A stretch of 36,531 bases of DNA, taken from the NCBI GenBank assembly GCA_029338835.1, contig JAQYBD010000041.1, positions 1 through 36,531 of the forward strand, written 5' to 3'. The notes beneath the pieces are model-generated. The model did not search any database and was not told the DNA's origin. It worked only from the letters and a program-made list of their open reading frames with translations. Both the position numbers and the translations under genes were made by a program. Below are positions 1 to 7,145 of this stretch, in pieces (position 1 is the stretch's first letter; the number at the start of each line of letters is the position of its first letter). The stretch comes from Selenomonadaceae bacterium (GTDB lineage: Bacteria; Bacillota; Negativicutes; Selenomonadales; Selenomonadaceae).

Positions 1-153
1 GCCAACAGCAAACAAGACAATCACTCGCACGCCATGGTCATCCAGGGTTTCCCAGGCGATCTCGTGGTCAAGGACCGCAATGGAAACGCCAATCTTCTGA
101 ACACCTTCGCTCTTGCCATGCGGGATGGCAATGTAGCCGCCGTTTCGCACCAT
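1..153 (-). pseudogene. PTS EIIA (fructose/mannitol type) domain, partial, N-terminally short
   Basis: The reverse strand from 153 to the window edge encodes 51 residues containing YIAIPHGKSEGVQKIGVSIA and then AWETLDDHGVRVIVLFAV. This is the phospho-histidine region (AIPHG) of a PTS_EIIA type 2 domain, which passes phosphate from HPr to an EIIB or to a PTS-controlled regulator. Family members carry about 50-60 residues before AIPHG. Here the only ATG (151-153) lies 8 codons before that motif, an in-frame TGA sits at 178-180, and no other upstream frame encodes the missing part. The purine-rich GAAAGG directly abuts the ATG, too close for a good ribosome site. It is therefore either a 5'-truncated or decayed gene or an unusually short protein. 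The rest is outside the window, so the full architecture cannot be judged. Confidence 0.55.
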
Positions 154-207
154 CCTTTCGTTTATGTCTTTATTATGTCAGTCGGATTATGCCTTTCTTT
201 TTATCGT

Positions 208-253
208 TTGTCCATTGCATTGGTCATTTTATGCTGTCCACTGCAACGGACAG
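208..253. promoter_or_regulatory. Two palindromic direct-repeat operators (candidate)
   Basis: GTCCATTGCATTGG (210-223) and GTCCACTGCAACGG (236-249) are 14-mers with three differences, 26 bases apart. Each extends to an imperfect 16-bp palindrome of form G-CC-TGCA-GG-C, and the second is flanked by a perfect CTGTCC/GGACAG inverted repeat (234-253). On the minus strand a TAAAAT -10-like element falls between the two copies. Palindromic copies about 2.5 helical turns apart suggest a dimeric repressor or activator. No regulator gene is visible nearby, and the identity of the factor is unknown. Confidence 0.4.
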
Positions 254-341
254 AGTTTTCAATCCCTTTATATCTGGCAACAGCTCGATAAAAACTTATC
301 TTTCAGGCTCGCTCAGGCTTGTCTCATGTAGTACAATAAAA

Positions 342-370
342 TTGGAAGATTCATCTGTATCCAATGATAC
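342..370 (+). promoter_or_regulatory. Candidate promoter for rpiB-like gene and nfo
   Basis: TTGGAA (342-347), a 17-base spacer and TGATAC (365-370) give a plausible sigma-A promoter. It lies about 75 bases upstream of the rpiB-like ATG and immediately before the 375-402 hairpin, which would sit at the 5' end of the transcript. The match is moderate. Confidence 0.4.
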
Positions 371-374
371 AAAA

Positions 375-402
375 ACGGCTTAAGCAAAAATGCTTAAGCC
401 GT
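375..402 (-). terminator. 11-bp perfect hairpin with minus-strand U tract
   Basis: ACGGCTTAAGC (375-385) pairs with GCTTAAGCCGT (392-402) around a 6-base loop. On the minus strand the stem is followed by TTTTTG, so it looks like an intrinsic terminator for leftward transcription, although no leftward gene ends here. On the plus strand it would be a leader hairpin just ahead of the rpiB-like gene with no U tract. A protective role (blocking antisense read-through) or an mRNA 5' stabiliser are both possible. Confidence 0.5.
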
Positions 403-444
403 AAGAATAACTTACCTGCAAGTATATGAAAGAAAGGTGTTTAG

Positions 445-906
445 ATGAAAATTGCAATGGCAAACGATCATGCCGGTACGAAACTCAAACAGGAAATCAA
501 GGCCTATCTCGAGAGCGAAGGACATGAAGTCAAGGATTTCGGTACCTATGACGAGGAATCATGCGACCTGTCGGATTTCGTGTATCCGGCTGCCAAGGCC
601 GTGGCCACGGGAGAATGCGACCGCGGCATCTTCGTTGATGGCGTCGGCTATGGCAGCGCGATGATTGCCAATAAGCTGCAGGGCATCTTTGCCGTGGTCT
701 GCCAGGATCCGTTCTGCGCCGCACTCGCCCGTCAGCACAATGACAGCAATGTACTCTGTCTTGGCGGCAAGATCATCGGACCGGCCATCGCCATGGAAAT
801 CGTCAAGACCTGGATGCACACCGAGCCGCTGACCGCAGAGAAATACCAGCGCCGCATCCAGAAGGTCAAGGCCATCGATGCTGCGCACTGCGTTCCTGTG
901 AAATAA
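445..906 (+). CDS. RpiB/LacA/LacB family sugar-phosphate isomerase, variant active site
   Basis: This 153-aa cytosolic protein has the RpiB fold, which interconverts aldose and ketose phosphates such as ribose-5-P and ribulose-5-P. Visible hallmarks are NDHAG at 7-11 (phosphate and ring-opening region), GVGYGSAMIANK at 66-77 (anion-hole loop) and HNDSNVLCLG at 98-107. The unusual point is residue 65. Canonical RpiB has GILICGTGIG with a catalytic Cys, while this protein has GIFVDGVGYG with Asp there and Val for Thr. Some RpiB enzymes lack the Cys and use another acid, so activity is still likely, but the substrate may not be ribose-5-P. The start has a good AAAGGTG ribosome site. nfo follows after 9 bases, so the two are probably co-transcribed. 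No gene symbol is given because the true substrate is uncertain. Confidence 0.85.
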   Translation: MKIAMANDHAGTKLKQEIKAYLESEGHEVKDFGTYDEESCDLSDFVYPAAKAVATGECDRGIFVDGVGYGSAMIANKLQGIFAVVCQDPFCAALARQHNDSNVLCLGGKIIGPAIAMEIVKTWMHTEPLTAEKYQRRIQKVKAIDAAHCVPVK

Positions 907-915
907 GGCGGGCGT

Positions 916-1761
916 ATGGAAAAACAAGCACTCCATATCGGCTGCCACCTTTCTTCGGCCAAGGGTTTCCTGGCCATGGGCAAGGAAGCCGTAACGCTCG
1001 GTGCCGATGTATTCGCATTCTTTACGCGCAATCCGCGCGGCGGACGGGCAAAAGCACTCGACCCTGCAGATATCGAGGCTTTTCTCGCTTTCCAGCAGGA
1101 GCATGGCATCGGCACACTGGTCGCCCATGCGCCGTATACCATGAATGCCTGCGCCGCCAAGGAAAACCTGCGGACCTTCGCGCGAGAAACCATGGCTGAT
1201 GATCTAAAGCGCCTCGACCAGCTGCCAGGCAACCTTTACAACTTCCATCCAGGCAGTCATGTCAAGCAAGGCGTGGAAACTGGCATCGAGCTGATTGCCC
1301 AGCAGCTCAACGAGGTCCTGCATCCAGAGCAGAAGACCACCGTGCTGCTTGAGACCATGGCCGGCAAGGGTACGGAAGTAGGACGGAGCTTTGAAGAGCT
1401 TCGTGCCATCATCGACCGCGTAGAACATGCGGAGCTGCTCGGTATCTGTCTCGATACCTGCCACGTCTGGGACGCTGGCTACGATATCCGAGGGCATCTC
1501 GATGAGGTACTCACAGACTTTGATCGCGTCATAGGACTTTCGCGCCTGCGCGCCATCCATCTCAATGACAGCCAGAATGGGCGTGGCAGCCACAAAGACC
1601 GTCACGCCCGCCTCGGCGAGGGCGAGATTGGGCTTGATGCCCTGACCCGCATCGTGCGCCATCCGGCTCTTCGTCAGCTGCCGTTCATCCTCGAGACGCC
1701 CAATGATGCCGCCGGCTATGCCCGCGAAATCGCCATGATGCGCGAGCGCGCGTCCCTCTAA
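916..1761 (+). CDS. nfo: Deoxyribonuclease IV (endonuclease IV, AP endonuclease)
   Basis: This 281-aa TIM-barrel enzyme cleaves DNA 5' to abasic sites in base-excision repair. It contains the family's metal-ligand motifs in order: VAHAPY near 69-74, FHPGSH near 114, LLETMAGKGTEVG near 147, CLDTCHVWDAGYD near 183, HLNDSQNGRGSHKDRHA near 212 and ILETP near the end. Together these bind the three zinc ions. The length is normal for the family (about 280). The ATG at 916 follows the rpiB-like stop by 9 bases with a weak GGCGGG site, which suggests translational coupling. It ends 22 bases before the convergent response-regulator gene. Confidence 0.95.
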   Translation: MEKQALHIGCHLSSAKGFLAMGKEAVTLGADVFAFFTRNPRGGRAKALDPADIEAFLAFQQEHGIGTLVAHAPYTMNACAAKENLRTFARETMADDLKRLDQLPGNLYNFHPGSHVKQGVETGIELIAQQLNEVLHPEQKTTVLLETMAGKGTEVGRSFEELRAIIDRVEHAELLGICLDTCHVWDAGYDIRGHLDEVLTDFDRVIGLSRLRAIHLNDSQNGRGSHKDRHARLGEGEIGLDALTRIVRHPALRQLPFILETPNDAAGYAREIAMMRERASL

Positions 1762-1783
1762 AACCAAGCAAATCCATCATCCT

Positions 1784-2557
1784 TCAGGCCTGACGCCCTT
1801 CTTTATATTCAGAAGGCGTCAGGCCTGTTATGCGTCGGAAGACCATGCTGAAATAGCGCGTATCCTTATACCCGCAAAGTTCCGCGATTTCATAGATCTT
1901 GCGGTCACCGTCATGGAGCAGGCGTATGGCGCGCCGGATTCGGCACATGGTCAGATATTCCCCGAACGTGTAATTCGTATATTGGACAAAGAGGCGATGA
2001 AGATAGGAGGAACTGATCTTCACCACTTCGGCCACGTCACGGATGGTCAGATTCTCCTGGCACTCTGCTTCTATATAGCGGATGGCTTTTTCCAGGTATT
2101 GGTTCTTGCTCTTGCCTTCCCCGAAATTACGGAAGATATCCAGCTGGACATCATGCTCCAGCTCCATTTTCTTACGCTTTTTCCCTTCATCCACATAAGC
2201 AGCCGCTTTCCGGACGGCCTCAAGCAACTCATCATCATCCACAGGCTTCAGCAGGTAATTGCGCACGCCCAGACGGATTGCCTGCTGCGCATAGGAGAAT
2301 TCTCCATATCCCGACAAAATGATGTATTCCACATGGCTCTCCCTTTGCATCTTTTCAATCAGTTCCAGTCCCGACTCCCCAGGCATGCGTATATCCACGA
2401 TGACGATATCCGGCTGCAATTTCCGGATGAGTTCCATGCCTTCCCGGGCATTGGCAGCCTCCCCCACGACCTGGCAGTCCACTTCTTCCCACGGCGTCAT
2501 CGAGACCAGACCCTGTCGCTGGATCTGTTCATCGTCAATCACAATAACCCGCTTCAA
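1784..2557 (-). CDS. YesN-type response regulator, REC + AraC HTH
   Basis: This 257-aa cytosolic transcription regulator has an N-terminal receiver domain with acidic DD at 8-9, phospho-acceptor Asp55 in VIVDIRMPG and the conserved Lys in YLLKPVDD. From about 158 it has an AraC-type double helix-turn-helix containing LTIRDVAEVV and ending in GYKDTRYFSMVFRRITGLTP. It starts at a TTG preceded by GGAGGTG with 8-base spacing. The start overlaps the stop of the upstream kinase gene (TTGA), so the pair is translationally coupled. By family precedent it is the output partner of the kinase and probably activates the adjacent ABC genes. The last codons lie in a long hairpin (1785-1827). Confidence 0.93.
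   Translation of the reverse strand: MKRVIVIDDEQIQRQGLVSMTPWEEVDCQVVGEAANAREGMELIRKLQPDIVIVDIRMPGESGLELIEKMQRESHVEYIILSGYGEFSYAQQAIRLGVRNYLLKPVDDDELLEAVRKAAAYVDEGKKRKKMELEHDVQLDIFRNFGEGKSKNQYLEKAIRYIEAECQENLTIRDVAEVVKISSSYLHRLFVQYTNYTFGEYLTMCRIRRAIRLLHDGDRKIYEIAELCGYKDTRYFSMVFRRITGLTPSEYKEGRQA
1785..1827. repeat. 13-bp inverted repeat across the end of the response-regulator gene
   Basis: CAGGCCTGACGCC (1785-1797) is perfectly repeated inverted at 1815-1827 (GGCGTCAGGCCTG). The hairpin includes the last codons of the minus-strand response regulator and lies between two converging genes. Neither side has a clear U tract, so it may protect mRNA 3' ends or act as a weak bidirectional terminator. 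Confidence 0.5.
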
Positions 2558-4260
2558 TTCCGCGGCACCTCCTCCAAAACCAAAAGACGGATGATCACGC
2601 GAGTCCCTCCTTGCGGCCTAGGCTTGATAGCAACGCCACAAGCCGCATCTCCATTGAGTTTGGCACGCAAATGTACATTATAGAGCCCGACGTGCTGGTC
2701 ATCGTGGCCTTCAAGATATTGCCGGACTTTGGCAGGATCCATGCCAACGCCATTGTCGGCGATCTCAAACACCATGTATTTTCCCTGCAAGTAGCTGGAA
2801 ACACGGATTTCTCCTTTTTCTGTCACACTGCCCAGACCATGCTTCACGGCATTTTCCAACACAGGTTCCAAGATCAGCTTGGGCAGGTATTTTTCTGCCA
2901 AAGCAGAATCCAGGAAAAATTTCACCTGTATCCTGTCGCCGAAGCGCTTTTCCTGTATCGTCATATAGGCCTGCAGGATCTCAAATTCTTCCCGGACCGT
3001 GATGAAGGCAGACTTGCCCAGGATCTTGCGCAGCAGCCGTCCCAGCGATACTGCCAGGAGTGCCACCGTCTTCGTATCGCCGGCTTTGGCACTCCATTTG
3101 ATGAGATCCAGCGTATTGTAGATGAAATGTGGTTTTACCTGTTCCTGCAGGCCCTTGATCTGTGCAATGCGCAAGGTCTCCTCTTTTTGTTTTGCTTCCC
3201 TCAGCAAACGGCGGATATGGTGGACCATCTTATTGAACGTCGCTGCCAAAGCGCCAATCTCATCTTTGCGCCGGATGGGTACACGTACCGCCAGATTATT
3301 TTGCCGCACACATTCCATGCCGGCAACCAGATCTCCCATAGGTTCCCACAAGTCACGCGTGAGCTTGTACGAAAGCAGCACGATGATGACCAGGACAATG
3401 AGGTCAAAAATGGCAACAATACGCCGCAGTTCATAAAAACCGCTTCGATTCGTGACTTCTTGCTGCATCACGGCAATATGATATTTCGGTTCATGGAAAT
3501 AATAGATTTTTTTATCCGGATTTTGGGAGTCCCTGACAATGCCGCTGTCCGCTGAAAACTTCCCACTGCCTGTAATCCCGGAAATGACTCCTTCCCGGCT
3601 GCTTCCCCAGGTATTATAAAAAACATAATGATGACGATCCGTCAGGATAAGGTTCCGAGAAGCATACTTGTTCAAGATATCCCATATCGCCCGACGTTCC
3701 ACATCAACGATGACATAGCCAATGATCTGCTGATCCTTGCGCACAGCCCGGCACAGAGTCAAGACAATATTCCGGAAGTCTGGATCCTGCCTGGGAGCAG
3801 ATACCAGTACGGCTTCCTTGGACTGCGCCGCTCTGGCAAAGATTCCCCAGCCATTATTCTCAGGCAAATGATAAATATGCGGGATATCCGAAGTCGAGAG
3901 CGCAACATGTCCATCTGCTGATAAGATATGCAGGGCAGCCTGCTCATGATTGCCCCGCATCAGCAAAAACATCTGCCCATAGGCTTCACGCACATCATCG
4001 GAAGATTGATCCAGGACATGTTCGATGACGACGGACTCCGACAAAGCGTCCACCATCTTGACATATCCGTCCACAGAAATCGAGACCTGTTCAGCAACGC
4101 TGTGGACATTTTGATATGCCTCCTGTGCTTCCGTTCGATCGATATTTTGATAAACGATCAGCAGGACACCGACCGATAAAACCAGGACAGCCAGAAAGCC
4201 GGCCAAAAAAATATAGGACAAGAGACGCAGCCGATAACTCATTTTCCATTTACGGATCAT
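2554..4260 (-). CDS. YesM-type membrane sensor histidine kinase
   Basis: This 568-aa protein has a transmembrane helix at about 13-37, a roughly 240-residue extracytoplasmic sensor region (40-280, probably double-Cache-like), a second helix at about 281-300, HAMP at about 300-350, and a His_kinase domain with QVKPHFIYNTLDLIKW (phospho-acceptor His378). The ATPase follows with the N box LEPVLENAVKHG (465-476), G1 box DNGVGM and a GLYNV G2-like box. This is the LytS/YesM class. The ATG at 4260 follows AGGAGGAG. It lies 86 bases downstream of the permease stop and overlaps the response-regulator gene. It probably senses the solute handled by the neighbouring transporter, directly or through the binding protein (inference). 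Confidence 0.93.
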   Translation of the reverse strand: MIRKWKMSYRLRLLSYIFLAGFLAVLVLSVGVLLIVYQNIDRTEAQEAYQNVHSVAEQVSISVDGYVKMVDALSESVVIEHVLDQSSDDVREAYGQMFLLMRGNHEQAALHILSADGHVALSTSDIPHIYHLPENNGWGIFARAAQSKEAVLVSAPRQDPDFRNIVLTLCRAVRKDQQIIGYVIVDVERRAIWDILNKYASRNLILTDRHHYVFYNTWGSSREGVISGITGSGKFSADSGIVRDSQNPDKKIYYFHEPKYHIAVMQQEVTNRSGFYELRRIVAIFDLIVLVIIVLLSYKLTRDLWEPMGDLVAGMECVRQNNLAVRVPIRRKDEIGALAATFNKMVHHIRRLLREAKQKEETLRIAQIKGLQEQVKPHFIYNTLDLIKWSAKAGDTKTVALLAVSLGRLLRKILGKSAFITVREEFEILQAYMTIQEKRFGDRIQVKFFLDSALAEKYLPKLILEPVLENAVKHGLGSVTEKGEIRVSSYLQGKYMVFEIADNGVGMDPAKVRQYLEGHDDQHVGLYNVHLRAKLNGDAACGVAIKPRPQGGTRVIIRLLVLEEVPRN

Positions 4261-4346
4261 GCCGCACTCCTCCTGTCCCTTATTTTGCCTGCCAGTACGA
4301 TATCATTTTATCACAAGTAGGCTGTTTTGATAATATTTAGAACATT
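4261..4346 (-). other. Gap between permease and kinase genes
   Basis: The 86-base gap has no terminator. On the minus strand the sequence TGTGATAAAAT (about 4309-4319) resembles an extended -10, so the kinase-regulator pair could have its own constitutive promoter. No good -35 is visible. Confidence 0.25.
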
Positions 4347-6014
4347 TTACAAGGAAATCTTACCTCCTGACAAACGCTTGCAAAGCCAGAGCGAGCAGAT
4401 CGTGGCAACGGTAAGGACCGTAGCGAGGGCTGCCGCCGTGCCGAAATGGGCTTTGCTCGTAACCTCATTGAAAATCGCCACCGAGATTGTCTGCGTGGCA
4501 CCGGTATAGAGGATCATCGAGGAACTCAATTCATTCATCGTCGCAATCCAGCTCAAGATGGCTCCGGAGATGACACCTGGCAGCATCAAGCGCGCCGTGA
4601 TCTTGAAAAACGTCTTGAACGGAGGAACACCCAGACTGATGGATGCTTCTTCTACGCTCGATTCAATCTGGTACAGGATACCGATGCTGGAACGCAGGGT
4701 AAACGGCATCTTGCGGATCACATACGAGAGGATCATGATGCCCGCCGTTCCGGTCAACAGCAGCGGTTTGGAGTTGAACGCTGAGACGAGCATGATACCA
4801 AGTACGGCACCTGGCACAACATAGGGGAACATGACCAGCATATCGATCAGATTGACGACACGGGAACTCTTCCGCACGATCAGATAAGCCAGCAGCATCG
4901 CACAGAAAATCATGATGGAAATCGCGATGATGGAGAACATGAACGAGTTGGAGATGGCCAGAGACATCTTGGAAAAAGCTTCGCGATAGCTGTCCAGACC
5001 AACCCCAGGCAAAAATACAGGACCACTCGTTTTCACAAAAGAAGTCGCCACGACCGTGATCTGCGGCAAGACCCCCAGGAAAGCCACCAGATAGACGCCT
5101 GCCGTGACCACCATACGGGAAACGGTCGGCAGAGATTTCACTTTGGGCGGGCGCAGATTGCTCATCGTATAGTTGCGCCCGGCAATCGCCTTTTTCTGCA
5201 GCAGCAGGACCAGCATGGCAAAAGCGATGACTACGACGCTCAGGACATTGGCAAAGGCCGTATTGCCGCCCAATTCACTCATGTACTCATCATAGATGCA
5301 AACCGGCAGGACGCGGAACCCTTCGCCGATGAGTGCCGGAGTACCGAAATCAGCCAAGGAGGTCATGAAGACCATCAATGCTGCTGACAGGATTGTCGGC
5401 ATGATCAGCGGGAACGTGATCGTACGCAGTTTCTTCCAGCCACCAACACCGAGGCTCTCTGCCGCTTCTTCGAGGGAGGCATCCATGCTCCTCAGGGCTC
5501 CCGACACATAGAGATAAACATAGGGAAAAAGCTTTAAGGTAAAGACCAGCAAAATGCCCACGAATCCATAAATCGACGGCATGGTGAATCCGAAGTGGGA
5601 CTGCATGAATTTCGTGATGAATCCCGCGCGTCCCAGAAGCACGACCCAGGAATACGCGCCGATAAAAGGCGGCGACATCATGGCCAGGATGCAGAGATTG
5701 TCAATCAGAGGTTTCCCCGTGATATGATACCGTGAAGTGAAATACGCCATGGGGATGCCGATCATACAAGCCAGTACTGTTGCGCTCAGCGATACAATGA
5801 AACTGTTGAACAAAGTCTGAAGGTAGTAATCGCTGTGAAAGAACGTCACATAATTGGCAAAAGAGATCTCTCCTGTCTCCGTGACAACCGAATGGATTAC
5901 CAGGACAGAGAACGGATAGATGATGAACAACAGGATCAGGCACAGGGAAACAACTGTAATGATGGTCCAGCAGTTGAAGCGGTCATAAAGAGACATTGCA
6001 TGCCAATTTTTCAT
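4347..6014 (-). CDS. ABC transporter permease, two fused FbpB-like domains
   Basis: This 555-aa polytopic inner-membrane protein has about 12 predicted helices and two binding-protein-dependent permease domains. Each half carries an EAA loop that contacts the ATPase: EEAAESLGVGGWKKL in the first half and EEASISLGVPPFKTF in the second. This duplicated architecture is typical of the Fe3+/2-aminoethylphosphonate/sugar-phosphate branch (FbpB, AfuB, PhnV-like). It starts at ATG 6014 after GGGGAGGTG and overlaps the ATPase stop by four bases, so the two are coupled. The substrate is set by the upstream binding protein and is not shown by this sequence. Confidence 0.93.
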   Translation of the reverse strand: MKNWHAMSLYDRFNCWTIITVVSLCLILLFIIYPFSVLVIHSVVTETGEISFANYVTFFHSDYYLQTLFNSFIVSLSATVLACMIGIPMAYFTSRYHITGKPLIDNLCILAMMSPPFIGAYSWVVLLGRAGFITKFMQSHFGFTMPSIYGFVGILLVFTLKLFPYVYLYVSGALRSMDASLEEAAESLGVGGWKKLRTITFPLIMPTILSAALMVFMTSLADFGTPALIGEGFRVLPVCIYDEYMSELGGNTAFANVLSVVVIAFAMLVLLLQKKAIAGRNYTMSNLRPPKVKSLPTVSRMVVTAGVYLVAFLGVLPQITVVATSFVKTSGPVFLPGVGLDSYREAFSKMSLAISNSFMFSIIAISIMIFCAMLLAYLIVRKSSRVVNLIDMLVMFPYVVPGAVLGIMLVSAFNSKPLLLTGTAGIMILSYVIRKMPFTLRSSIGILYQIESSVEEASISLGVPPFKTFFKITARLMLPGVISGAILSWIATMNELSSSMILYTGATQTISVAIFNEVTSKAHFGTAAALATVLTVATICSLWLCKRLSGGKISL

Positions 6015-7078
6015 GACAGCAACACCTCCCCACTCGCATCGTATATATTCATATGTTGTGCCGATAAGCGCAAGCCTACTTTATCCCCAGAATGATAGAC
6101 GTCATCCGAATGGATGTTATAGGCATTGACCTTGACATGCGTCCCATCGGCAATCGCAATCTCATATTCATACCGCGTGCCAAGGAAGACCGCACGCACG
6201 ATCTCGCCAGGCAGGCCGTCCTCATGACCGCGCAGCAAGACAATCTGTTCCGGGCGTACAGAGATCTGCACATTACCTTCATAAGGTGTTTTCGGTGTAA
6301 AATCATACAAGGCCTGATCGAGGATGGTCAAGTGCCCATCTTTCACCGTACCGTGAATAAAATTCGAAGTACCAATGAAATTTGCCACAAACGTGTTGGC
6401 CGGATGTTTATAGATATCTTCCGGATTGCCGACCTGCATGATCGTACCGCTGTTGATTACGGCAATGCGGTCGGAAATGGCCAGGGCTTCCTCCTGGTCA
6501 TGTGTGACGTAAATCGTCGTGATGCCCAGGGTCTGCTGGATGTTCCGGATCACCGAACGCATCTCCAGGCGCAATTTTGCGTCCAAGTTGGAAAGCGGCT
6601 CATCCATCAGCATGACATCCGGCTCAATCACGATGGCACGCGCCAGAGCCACACGCTGCTGCTGACCGCCGGACAGCTGCGAAGGCATGCGGTCTGCCAG
6701 ATTCTCGATCTTCATCATGGCCAGGCCTGCCCGCACCTTCTTTGCCAGTTCTTCCCCTTTGAAGTTGCGAGCCTTCAAACCATAGGCAATGTTGTCCGCC
6801 ACGCTCATATGCGGGAATACGGCATAGTTCTGAAAGACCATGCCAATGTTGCGGAGATAGGAAGGAACGTCATTGATGACGCGATCGTCAAACGAGATCG
6901 TGCCGCCATCAATGGGATTGAAGCCGGCAATCATGCGCAGGAGTGTCGTCTTGCCACAGCCGGACGGCCCGAGCAGCGTGAAGAATTCTCCATTCTTTAT
7001 CGAGAGTGTGATATGATTGACAGCCAAAAAATCGCCGTACTCCTTGACTACATCTTTGATGTGGACAGCAAAACTCAT
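6011..7078 (-). CDS. ABC transporter ATP-binding protein, FbpC/PotA-like with TOBE
   Basis: This 355-aa cytosolic ATPase powers the adjacent permease. It has Walker A GPSGCGKTT (37-45), Q-loop VFQNYAVFPH, signature LSGGQQQR (135-142), Walker B VMLMDEP (155-161), D-loop LDAK and H-loop YVTHDQEEA, then a C-terminal TOBE-type regulatory region (about 270-355) with SVRPEQI. The start at 7078 (MSFAVHIKD) is preferred over an ATG 19 codons upstream, because it is preceded by a purine-rich GGGGAAG site and matches the usual N-terminus of the family. It lies downstream of an intrinsic terminator that separates it from the binding-protein gene. Confidence 0.93.
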   Translation of the reverse strand: MSFAVHIKDVVKEYGDFLAVNHITLSIKNGEFFTLLGPSGCGKTTLLRMIAGFNPIDGGTISFDDRVINDVPSYLRNIGMVFQNYAVFPHMSVADNIAYGLKARNFKGEELAKKVRAGLAMMKIENLADRMPSQLSGGQQQRVALARAIVIEPDVMLMDEPLSNLDAKLRLEMRSVIRNIQQTLGITTIYVTHDQEEALAISDRIAVINSGTIMQVGNPEDIYKHPANTFVANFIGTSNFIHGTVKDGHLTILDQALYDFTPKTPYEGNVQISVRPEQIVLLRGHEDGLPGEIVRAVFLGTRYEYEIAIADGTHVKVNAYNIHSDDVYHSGDKVGLRLSAQHMNIYDASGEVLLS

Positions 7079-7103
7079 AACATCTTCCCCTTCTTCCCTT
7101 ATC

Positions 7104-7131
7104 AAAAAGGAGGGTGACAAGCCACCCTCCT
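7104..7131 (-). terminator. Intrinsic terminator between binding-protein and ATPase genes
   Basis: Read leftward, AGGAGGGTG (7123-7131) pairs with CACCCTCCT (7108-7116) around a 6-base loop and is followed by TTTTTG. It lies 15 bases after the binding-protein stop and about 25 bases before the ATPase start. It is best explained as a partial terminator giving excess binding protein over membrane components. Confidence 0.75.
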
Positions 7132-7145
7132 CCACCTGTTCACTT

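Larger units (their letters stand above)
154..444. other. Divergent intergenic regulatory region, EIIA gene / rpiB-like gene
   Basis: I see no convincing coding potential in this 291-base stretch. Short open frames here lack family features and good ribosome sites. It holds two related palindromes (210-249), a candidate promoter for the rpiB-like gene (342-370) and a perfect hairpin (375-402), each listed separately. Confidence 0.6.

Noticed and set aside
1913..2683. 256-codon plus-strand open frame
   Set aside because: It lies across the response-regulator and kinase genes on the opposite strand; both of those have unambiguous domains.
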